A DNA stretch of 5,182 bases from Pseudomonadota bacterium (GTDB taxonomy: Bacteria; Pseudomonadota; Alphaproteobacteria; Caulobacterales; Caulobacteraceae), in contig JAEXJH010000536.1 of assembly GCA_023445955.1 (NCBI GenBank), positions 1 through 5,182 of the forward strand, given 5' to 3'. A program made the position numbers and the translations under genes. The notes beneath the pieces were generated by a model. That model was not told the DNA's origin, searched no databases, and was given only the letters and a program-made list of their open reading frames with translations. The first letter of the stretch is position 1. Each line of letters opens with the position of its first letter. Shown one piece after another: positions 1 to 4,473 of this stretch.

Positions 1-665
1 CCGCGCGCGGCTACGCCGCCATCGTCCCGGCCATGCCCTATTTGACCGGTCGTGAGCCGATCGAAGGCCTGGCCGACCAGATGCTGGCCCCGGTTGACGC
101 CGCCGCCGCCCAGGGCCTGGTCGATCCCGGCCGCGTGGCGATCTGGGGCCACAGCTATGGCGGCTACGGCGTGATCGCCGCGGCGACCCAGAGCGCCCGG
201 TTCAAGGCGGTGATCGCCACTGCCCCGACCGTCAATCTGGCCAGCGCCTATGGGCGGCTGGGTCCGGTGGTCTACGCCGTTCCCGAGGACGGGCTGACGA
301 TCTTGGCCTCGACCGGCTGGCAGGAAAGCGGCCAGGCGCGAATGGGCGTCCCGCCCTGGAAGGACCCGCAGCTCTACCTGCGCAACAGCCCGATCACCTT
401 CGTCGACAGGATCACCGCGCCGGTGGCGATCTTCCATGGCGACAACGACAAGGGCCTGGACCAGTCGGCCGCCCTGTTCGGGGCGCTCTATCGGCAGAAC
501 AAGGATGCGATCTTCGTCACCTATCGCGGCGAGGGTCACGTCTTCTATTCACCGGGCAATATCCGCGACTATATCCAGCGGGTCTTCGACCTGCTCGATC
601 GCACGGTGGGCGAAAACTCAGGAAGCCCTCGCCTGTCGAGCGCCGGCTCCGGAAAGGGCGGCTAG
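1..665 (+). CDS. S9-family (prolyl oligopeptidase-like) serine hydrolase, 3' part; candidate lasso peptide isopeptidase
   Basis: Only the C-terminal catalytic part is present; the reading frame (codons from base 3) enters open from the left edge, so the start and any beta-propeller domain lie outside the window. An alpha/beta-hydrolase fold of the S9 family is clear. The nucleophile elbow is GHSYGG with Ser at bases 153-155, the acid is Asp at 447-449 in HGDNDKG, and the His is at 537-539 in GEGHVFY. The triad is complete and correctly spaced. Lasso peptide isopeptidases of the AtxE type belong to this family and are encoded beside proteobacterial lasso clusters. They hydrolyse the isopeptide bond of the threaded peptide to linear product. 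The gene converges on the cyclase gene and overlaps its 3' end by 48 bp. The isopeptidase role rests on context: without the N-terminal part, a general dipeptidyl or oligopeptidase is not excluded. The last ~20 residues are Gly/Ser-rich and probably unstructured. Confidence 0.85.
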   Translation, partial: ARGYAAIVPAMPYLTGREPIEGLADQMLAPVDAAAAQGLVDPGRVAIWGHSYGGYGVIAAATQSARFKAVIATAPTVNLASAYGRLGPVVYAVPEDGLTILASTGWQESGQARMGVPPWKDPQLYLRNSPITFVDRITAPVAIFHGDNDKGLDQSAALFGALYRQNKDAIFVTYRGEGHVFYSPGNIRDYIQRVFDLLDRTVGENSGSPRLSSAGSGKGG

Positions 666-2396
666 ACGGTCGCTCCAGCACCGAGCCCAGGCCTCCAGGG
701 CAAGCATCACGAACACTTCCGAGGAAATGTTGGTCCACACCAGGCGCTCGGGGCTCAGGGCCGCATCGAGCCGCGCGCCATCGAGCAGGCCTGCGGCCGC
801 CAGCCGCCCGTCGAGCAGATAGGGCCGCAGCGCCGGCAGGCTGTCCCGCAGGCTCTGGGCGAAATAGGTCGTCAGGTCGCCCTTGCCACGCCGGTTCAGC
901 ACCAAGGGCGGCAGGCGGCCCGCGAAGGCGGCGCGGGCGAACGGCCGGTCATTGTCGCCGACGGCCAGCCGCCCGGCCGCCACCGACAGGCAAAACTCGA
1001 CGACCGGCTGGCTCATCAGCGGGTCGATGACGTCGCCGGCCCGGTGCCGCCGGCTCTCGCCGAACGAACTGAGACCGTTGACCAAAGCCAGGACCTGAAG
1101 CTGCTTGGCCGGATCCAGGACCCGCGCCTCCTCCAGCCAGGGATGCCGCGCGGGGGCGTTCGCGGCCGTGGCGTCCGACAGAAAGGCCTGCACGCCCAGG
1201 CCGGCGGACAGGTCCTTAGTCGACAGTCCGCGCCGCAGCAGGTCCCACACCGTCGTAGCGTTGCGCCGGGCCAATAGCGACAGGCCGCGCCGCCGCCCGC
1301 CCATGGAGGAGCCGCGCAACACGTCGCGGACCAGGGCCGGATGGGCCATCTGATAGAGCATCCCGTCCCCACCCCGTCCGGTGAACATCGCCTCCACGCC
1401 CGGCGCCGACAGCCGCTGGGCCAGGTCGGCGTCATGGTCGGGGTCGCCGCCGACATAGTTGGGACGCGGCCCGCCAGCGGCGCCGGCCAACTTCTCGGGA
1501 GTGACGGTCAGTATCTGGCGATCGACCACCTCGAGGGGCACGCCGATCTGATCGGCCACGGCCCGCGCGTAGAGCCGCTCGTCGCTCTCGTCCCTCGGAA
1601 AGCTGTGATTGACGCCATAGACCAGGGGCGCGCCGACCTGCTTCAGGCTGGTCGCGACGATCGCCGAGTCCAGCCCGCCGGAGATTTCACAAAACGCGCT
1701 CTGGCGGCCCAACGCCCAGGCGGCGACCACCCCGTCAATGAGGTGGCGCAGTTCGCCGGGGTCGGCCTTGGGCCTGGGTCGGCGCGCGAAGCGTGAAGGC
1801 GACCACAGGCGCGGCCCGGCGCCGTCGGGCCCCGCCAGGACACCAGGCGGATAGCTGGTCACCCCGACCAGCGGGCAGATCAGGCTGGCGAGATTCTTCT
1901 GGCGCAGGATGGCCGCCAGACCGTCCCAATCGATGGCCAGACTCTCCGGCCAGAGGGCCGGCAGGTCGGGCAGGCGCGAGGCGATGAAGCGCAGGCCGCC
2001 CCGCCGCCAGCCGATCGCCTCCATCACGCCCAGCGGATCGCGCAAGACGCGCGCCGATCCTTGATCGTCGCCCAGGATGGCGACATAGCGGCCAAAAGCC
2101 CGGTCGACCAGACGATCGGCGATCTCTCGCGGGTCGCCGCCGACACCCAGCAGCTCAAAGTCCCGCCCAAGACCCTGGCGGGCGGCGTCGGCGTCGAAGA
2201 CATCGCCGATCAGGCCGCCGGCGATGTTGGGCAGGTGCCGGTAGGGCGGCGGTCTGGCCGCCTCCAGAAAGATCGAGAACCGCCGGCGCTCGGCGACCTT
2301 GGTCCAGGCACCGGTCTCCAGGACCCGAGCTTCAGCGGCCCGCCAAACGGCCGGATCGGCGCCGGCGTCGACTTCAATGACCAGATAGTCGCGCAT
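618..2396 (-). CDS. Lasso peptide macrolactam synthetase (C protein, asparagine synthetase B-like)
   Basis: This 592-residue protein is the lasso cyclase. It adenylates a Glu/Asp side chain of the core peptide and lets the freed N-terminal amine attack it, closing the macrolactam ring. Residues ~1-200 resemble the glutaminase-like domain of asparagine synthetase B (GRYVAILGDD, then LRDPLGV near 102-124). The protein begins MRDY, so it lacks the Cys2 needed for glutaminase activity; this is typical of lasso C proteins, where the domain is not used to make ammonia. Residues ~210 onward form the ATP-pyrophosphatase domain, with the PP-loop SGGLDS at 239-244 and TGRGGDGMLY at 339-348. A late segment, DPLMSQPVVEF followed by RPFARAAF and NRRGKGD, is also characteristic of the family. 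The start ATG lies 3 nt after the B stop with no strong ribosome site, so translation is probably coupled to B. The 3' end overlaps the convergent peptidase gene. The length is normal for the family. Confidence 0.93.
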   Translation of the reverse strand: MRDYLVIEVDAGADPAVWRAAEARVLETGAWTKVAERRRFSIFLEAARPPPYRHLPNIAGGLIGDVFDADAARQGLGRDFELLGVGGDPREIADRLVDRAFGRYVAILGDDQGSARVLRDPLGVMEAIGWRRGGLRFIASRLPDLPALWPESLAIDWDGLAAILRQKNLASLICPLVGVTSYPPGVLAGPDGAGPRLWSPSRFARRPRPKADPGELRHLIDGVVAAWALGRQSAFCEISGGLDSAIVATSLKQVGAPLVYGVNHSFPRDESDERLYARAVADQIGVPLEVVDRQILTVTPEKLAGAAGGPRPNYVGGDPDHDADLAQRLSAPGVEAMFTGRGGDGMLYQMAHPALVRDVLRGSSMGGRRRGLSLLARRNATTVWDLLRRGLSTKDLSAGLGVQAFLSDATAANAPARHPWLEEARVLDPAKQLQVLALVNGLSSFGESRRHRAGDVIDPLMSQPVVEFCLSVAAGRLAVGDNDRPFARAAFAGRLPPLVLNRRGKGDLTTYFAQSLRDSLPALRPYLLDGRLAAAGLLDGARLDAALSPERLVWTNISSEVFVMLALEAWARCWSDRLAALSGAGARQARAS

Positions 2397-2399
2397 GGT

Positions 2400-3041
2400 T
2401 CAAACCACCAGGATGGGCGTGAAGCCCGCGACGTGGTCTGGCTGGTCGTCGAGCACCACCGTCCCGGCCTGCAGCCAGCAATGGGCCTCGAACGGCCAGG
2501 TGCGCACCCCGAACACCCAGGCCGCGTGATGGCCTCGGCGCTGGAGGTAAAGTCTCTGTTGCAGGCTGCGCATCAGGCAAAGGCCGGCCCTGGGCAGCCA
2601 CGGCGAAAGGCGATCGAACCGCCCGGCCTCTGCCAGGAAGCGCGCATCCGGCACCTCGAAGGCGCCCGGCGCCAACGGCCCGGCCATGGCCAGGACCTCG
2701 CGAAAGGGAAGCTTGGCGATCGCCCGGGCGGCGCGGATGTTGGCGCTCGCCGCGTCGAGGAAGGCCCAAGGCGTAACGGCCTTGGTCTCACCCTCAAGAC
2801 CGCGCGTGACGGCCGGCGGCGTGCAATCAAACGCGCTGGACGGCGCCGCCGTCAGCAATCCGGCGGCGATCAGGTCGTCGGCGGCCTGAGGCGGCCTGGC
2901 CTCGACCTGGCGGCCCGGACCCAGACGAAAGTGGTCCCTCGCCCCCACCAGGCAGAAATAGGCGTCCGAAACGATGTCGAGCAGGACGACGTCGGTCTCC
3001 ACATGCGCGGCGTGAACCTGCTCCCCCAGCCAAACCTTCAT
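2400..3041 (-). CDS. Lasso peptide leader peptidase (B protein: RRE domain fused to transglutaminase-like cysteine protease)
   Basis: This 213-residue protein removes the leader peptide, a step that needs recognition of the leader by its N-terminal domain. Residues ~1-75 look like a PqqD/RRE-type recognition element (TDVVLLDIVSDAYFCL, then ADDLIAAGLL). Residues ~85-213 match the transglutaminase-like B domain: catalytic Cys155 in GLCLMRSLQQRL, His187 in FEAHCWLQ, and Asp198 or Asp199 in VVLDDQPD. A fused one-gene B is the usual proteobacterial form; Gram-positive clusters usually split it in two. I start it at the ATG at 3041 because an AAGGAG ribosome site lies 7 nt upstream and the protein then begins MKVWLGEQ. 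A further in-frame ATG at 3068 would add nine Arg/Pro-rich residues and has no such support. The gene follows A1 after a 73-nt gap with a strong hairpin, and leads directly into the C gene. Confidence 0.92.
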   Translation of the reverse strand: MKVWLGEQVHAAHVETDVVLLDIVSDAYFCLVGARDHFRLGPGRQVEARPPQAADDLIAAGLLTAAPSSAFDCTPPAVTRGLEGETKAVTPWAFLDAASANIRAARAIAKLPFREVLAMAGPLAPGAFEVPDARFLAEAGRFDRLSPWLPRAGLCLMRSLQQRLYLQRRGHHAAWVFGVRTWPFEAHCWLQAGTVVLDDQPDHVAGFTPILVV

Positions 3042-3048
3042 CGCCTCG

Positions 3049-3054
3049 CTCCTT
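3049..3054 (-). promoter_or_regulatory. Ribosome binding site of the B gene
   Basis: AAGGAG on the minus strand, 7 nt before the ATG at 3041. It decides the B start in favour of MKVWLGEQ over the ATG at 3068, which lies upstream of this site. Confidence 0.8.
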
Positions 3055-3080
3055 GGTCTAGGCCTCATCGCCGATGATCG

Positions 3081-3107
3081 GGCCGGACATCGCTGGGACG
3101 TCCGGCC
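3081..3107 (-). terminator. Strong hairpin between precursor A1 and the B gene (attenuator or mRNA-processing element)
   Basis: GGCCGGAC (3081-3088) and GTCCGGCC (3100-3107) are perfect 8-bp inverted arms. On the minus-strand transcript three more inner pairs (one G-U) can form, leaving a five-base loop. It begins 8 nt after the A1 stop and lies wholly before the B ribosome site. No U-run follows, so complete Rho-independent termination is unlikely. Partial read-through or 3'-end protection would make precursor mRNA more abundant than enzyme mRNA, which a pathway that consumes precursor stoichiometrically needs. Hairpins in this position have been noted in other lasso clusters; the function here is inferred. 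Confidence 0.7.
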
Positions 3108-3114
3108 TTTCGGG

Positions 3115-3231
3115 TCAGCCCCAGCAGTCGGTGATGTCGACGCCTTCCTGCAGGCCGGACGGCTGTTGGGCCTGGGTCAGGGCCTTGGCGGAGCCGAGGG
3201 TCAGGAGGCGGAATTGGAAGATCTTGGTCAT
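3115..3231 (-). CDS. Lasso peptide precursor A1 (38 aa)
   Basis: This very short gene encodes a 38-residue precursor. The leader is residues 1-20 and contains FRLLTLGSAKALTQ. The predicted core is residues 21-38, AQQPSGLQEGVDITDCWG. The conserved lasso Thr at position -2 is Thr19, which puts cleavage between Gln20 and Ala21. Glu29 then falls at core position 9, giving a nine-residue Ala1-Glu9 macrolactam. The start ATG has AAGGA 9 nt upstream. Its leader closely matches that of the neighbouring precursor A2, while the two cores differ, which is the usual pattern for paired lasso precursors. The core is acidic and ends DCWG; the single Cys cannot make an internal disulfide, and Trp37 is the only large aromatic in the tail. 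The hand-computed monoisotopic mass of the cyclised core is about 1884.83 Da. B and C directly downstream support the call. Confidence 0.92.
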   Translation of the reverse strand: MTKIFQFRLLTLGSAKALTQAQQPSGLQEGVDITDCWG

Positions 3232-3240
3232 GGGACGAAG

Positions 3241-3245
3241 TCCTT
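3241..3245 (-). promoter_or_regulatory. Ribosome binding site of precursor A1
   Basis: AAGGA on the minus strand, 9 nt before the A1 ATG at 3231. It supports translation of this very short gene and its chosen start. Confidence 0.7.
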
Positions 3246-3264
3246 GATGGAGGGAGTGAAGGAC

Positions 3265-3288
3265 GACGCCGCCGGCGTCACCGACGCC
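3265..3288 (-). repeat. Three-arm alternating inverted repeat between A2 and A1
   Basis: Three 6-bp blocks, GACGCC (3265-3270), GGCGTC (3274-3279) and GACGCC (3283-3288), are separated by 3 nt each. The middle block can pair with either neighbour, so two mutually exclusive 6-bp hairpins are possible in the 78-nt gap between the precursor genes. It could affect the A2/A1 ratio or RNA stability. In such GC-rich DNA, chance formation is a real alternative. Confidence 0.45.
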
Positions 3289-3309
3289 GACGGCGCGCGG
3301 CGTGGCGGA

Positions 3310-3429
3310 TCAGACGTAGCGGTCGCTGATGTCGCTGGCTTCTTGCTTGCCGAACGGCAGGCCGGCCTGGGTCAGGGTCTTGGCCGAGCCGAAGCGCAGC
3401 AGGCGGAACGCGGTGTTGATCGGGGTCAT
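3310..3429 (-). CDS. Lasso peptide precursor A2 (39 aa)
   Basis: This 39-residue precursor is first in order of transcription. The leader is residues 1-21 and contains FRLLRFGSAKTLTQ. The predicted core is residues 22-39, AGLPFGKQEASDISDRYV. Thr20 is the conserved Thr at -2, so Ala22 becomes core residue 1, and Glu30 is core residue 9, giving a nine-membered ring. An eight-membered ring from Gly23 is the alternative, but it would move Thr to -3 and would not fit A1. Arg37 and Tyr38 near the C terminus are plausible steric plugs. The ATG at 3429 has a strong AAGGAG 6 nt upstream. A2 shares the leader pattern FRLL-x-x-GSAK-x-LTQA with A1, which suggests both are handled by the one B/C pair. The hand-computed monoisotopic mass of the cyclised core is about 1933.95 Da. 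Confidence 0.92.
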   Translation of the reverse strand: MTPINTAFRLLRFGSAKTLTQAGLPFGKQEASDISDRYV

Positions 3430-3435
3430 GACAGG

Positions 3436-3441
3436 CTCCTT
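3436..3441 (-). promoter_or_regulatory. Ribosome binding site of precursor A2
   Basis: AAGGAG on the minus strand, 6 nt before the A2 ATG. It is the best-matched ribosome site in the window together with that of B, consistent with high precursor expression. Confidence 0.75.
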
Positions 3442-3443
3442 CT

Positions 3444-3469
3444 AGAGATCGCCGCAAATCGCGGCCTCT
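3444..3469 (-). promoter_or_regulatory. Leader stem-loop just upstream of the A2 ribosome site
   Basis: On the minus strand AGAG+GCCGC (3469-3461) can pair with GCGGC (3455-3451) and CTCT (3447-3444), with a GATTT loop and a three-base GAT bulge, for nine pairs in total. It ends 2 nt before the AAGGAG of A2. If the transcript starts upstream or reads through from gntR, this structure forms the 5' leader of the precursor message and could protect its end or tune its translation. No known riboswitch is recognised. Confidence 0.5.
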
Positions 3470-3473
3470 CAAG

Positions 3474-3483
3474 GGGGCGCCCC
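3474..3483. repeat. Perfect 10-bp palindrome GGGGCGCCCC in the gntR-A2 gap
   Basis: This perfect palindrome lies between the gntR stop and the A2 leader hairpin. It may be a protein-binding site or simply a GC-rich chance palindrome. There is no loop, so it is a poor terminator by itself. Confidence 0.35.
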
Positions 3484-3487
3484 GGAT

Positions 3488-3519
3488 GTTCGATATTCAA
3501 ACCATATCCGTTCGATATT
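3488..3519. promoter_or_regulatory. Candidate operator: 10-bp direct repeat spanning the gntR stop codon
   Basis: The exact sequence GTTCGATATT occurs at 3488-3497 and again at 3510-3519, 22 bp apart start to start, close to two helical turns. The patch is strikingly AT-rich compared with everything around it, and it sits 58 bp upstream of the A2 start. Spacing on one helix face and the location just upstream of the precursors suggest a regulator or promoter site. The GntR protein encoded there is the obvious candidate, although GntR proteins more often bind palindromes. One copy overlaps the last codons of gntR. Confidence 0.5.
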
Positions 3520-4156
3520 TTTCACCCAGGGCGAGGCTGGAGATCGCCCCCGCCGCGGCGATGCGTCGGCGGTGATAGGCCTTGGCGCCCAGGAGCAGCG
3601 CCCGAGTTTCCTGGGCTTCGAACGCGGCGATCAGGCCCAAGGCCTCGGCGTCCAGATCGGAAAAAACCTGGGCCTCAAGCGGCTGATACGGCGCCAGGCG
3701 CTCGGTGGCCGCTTGGTAGGCCTGGGCCAGGATCAGATCCCCCGCCGCCAGAACCAGTTCGAAGAACAGGGTCGTCACGAGATCGGCGGGTGTCCGGCCG
3801 ACCGCCGCGAGCGCATCGCCCAAGGTAAGCACCGGGCGCTCGGGAAAGGTTCGCCGCCTGGCGCGCCGCCCGGCGTCGGGAGCCATCGCGGTTTCCAGGA
3901 GAAGGGCGCGCAGAGCGTAGAGCTCCGCCAGGGTCGCCCCGTCCAGATGCGGCCGCGTGTAGACCGGGCCGCGCTTCTCGACGAGGTGTTCGCCGGCCAG
4001 ACGCGACAGGACCTCGCGCACCGGGGTCGTGGACAGGTGCAGCTGCGAGGCGACCAGCTGGATCGGCAAGGCGTCGCCGGGCGCGTCGATCCCTTGCCGA
4101 AGCCGGCGTCGTAGGGCGCCCAGGGCCAGGGCGAAGGCGTCGCGTTTCGGAGGCAA
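3497..4156 (-). CDS. GntR-family transcriptional regulator (FCD-like)
   Basis: This is a 219-residue protein. The winged helix-turn-helix lies at residues ~10-70, with LVASQLHLSTTPVREVLSRL (34-53) as the helix-turn-helix core followed by the wing GPVYTRP; TPVREVLSRL is the typical GntR recognition segment. The remainder begins TLAELYALRALLLETAM (75-91), as FCD-domain regulators do, and looks largely helical. Late in this domain FEAQETRALLLGAKAYH keeps one His (195), but the other metal-binding His residues usual in FCD proteins are not evident, so the ligand is unclear. The start is uncertain: the frame is open back to 4235 but offers only TTG at 4156, with no clear ribosome site; the length before the helix-turn-helix is right for the family. 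It is 67 nt upstream of A2 on the same strand, so it probably controls, and may be co-transcribed with, the lasso genes. Confidence 0.83.
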   Translation of the reverse strand: MPPKRDAFALALGALRRRLRQGIDAPGDALPIQLVASQLHLSTTPVREVLSRLAGEHLVEKRGPVYTRPHLDGATLAELYALRALLLETAMAPDAGRRARRRTFPERPVLTLGDALAAVGRTPADLVTTLFFELVLAAGDLILAQAYQAATERLAPYQPLEAQVFSDLDAEALGLIAAFEAQETRALLLGAKAYHRRRIAAAGAISSLALGEKYRTDMV

Positions 4157-4286
4157 GGCACGGACTCGAACGAGGAAGGCGCCACTATCACCTGACGTTG
4201 CGCCCCCCGCCGCCCAGGCATCGCGCTTCGTCCGTCATCGGATTGGTATTCGCCGGCTTTCCGCCTTCGAACGCCAACTTGGAGAC

Positions 4287-4306
4287 GCCGCAAACCGTTA
4301 CGCGGC
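4287..4306. repeat. Inverted repeat GCCGC-N10-GCGGC containing AAACCGTT
   Basis: Five-bp arms at 4287-4291 and 4302-4306 flank a core with AAACCGTT (4292-4299). The same octamer recurs at 4329-4336 inside another inverted repeat, so the two may be related regulator sites. Confidence 0.35.
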
Positions 4307-4324
4307 ATGGCCCGCGCCAAAAGT

Positions 4325-4340
4325 CGGGAAACCGTTCCCG
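4325..4340. promoter_or_regulatory. Candidate operator palindrome CGGGAA-N4-TTCCCG
   Basis: Perfect 6-bp arms (4325-4330 and 4335-4340) surround ACCG, a geometry typical of dimeric helix-turn-helix operators. It contains the second copy of AAACCGTT. The site lies between the divergent genes, so either the GntR or the XRE protein could use it. Confidence 0.45.
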
Positions 4341-4370
4341 TATCGTGGCGCGCCTCACGGGGGGCCCTCT

Positions 4371-4382
4371 GCGGCTAGCCGC
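4371..4382. promoter_or_regulatory. Perfect 12-bp palindrome GCGGCTAGCCGC
   Basis: An uninterrupted palindrome about 50 bp upstream of the TTGACG element of the XRE gene. It is a candidate operator. It could also form a small hairpin in an RNA, but nothing shows it is transcribed. Confidence 0.4.
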
Positions 4383-4433
4383 GCTAAAAGGTCCCCAACG
4401 GGTACTTTTTCTAACGACACGCAGGGTTGTGCT

Positions 4434-4464
4434 TTGACGTGATGTTCGCTTTGTCGCCTGATAG
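4434..4464 (+). promoter_or_regulatory. Putative promoter of the XRE gene
   Basis: TTGACG (4434-4439) matches a housekeeping -35 well. TGATAG (4459-4464) is a modest -10 match with a rather long 19-bp spacer. Initiation about 7 nt beyond would fall near 4470-4472, just before the GTG at 4474. Confidence 0.4.
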
Positions 4465-4473
4465 ACTCAGCAA

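Larger units (their letters stand above)
4157..4473. other. Divergent intergenic region between gntR and the XRE gene
   Basis: This 317-bp region separates the minus-strand gntR/lasso block from the plus-strand XRE gene, so promoters for both must lie in it. The left half (4157-4280) shows no convincing gene or promoter. The right half holds two inverted repeats sharing AAACCGTT, a perfect 12-bp palindrome, and a TTGACG promoter-like element. Open frames across it have no ribosome sites or recognisable protein motifs. Confidence 0.6.

Noticed and set aside
1341..1796. A 151-codon plus-strand frame inside the cyclase region
   Set aside because: It is antisense to the PP-loop region of the C gene, which has a strong family match.
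3041..3068. Upstream ATG start for the B gene
   Set aside because: It adds only an Arg/Pro-rich nine-residue extension, while the ATG at 3041 has a well-spaced AAGGAG.
2061..3077. A 338-codon plus-strand open frame across the B gene and the start of C
   Set aside because: It is antisense to genes with clear catalytic motifs, has Gln/Gly/Arg-rich composition and no recognisable domain. It is a GC-rich antisense shadow.
3445..3472. Possible Caulobacter-type promoter (TTGAGAG, 13 bp, GCGATCTC) for A2
   Set aside because: The transcript would start inside the A2 ribosome site, so it could not yield a well-translated message; the same bases are better explained by the leader stem-loop.
3166..3828. 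A 220-codon plus-strand open frame across both precursor genes
   Set aside because: It is antisense to A1, A2 and part of gntR, and it is Pro/Arg/Gly-rich with no domain. The minus-strand precursors explain the region.
3775..4320. A 181-codon minus-strand frame overlapping the gntR start region
   Set aside because: It has an ATG start but runs in a different frame from the winged-helix sequence and is Arg/Trp/Pro-rich, as expected for an out-of-frame reading.
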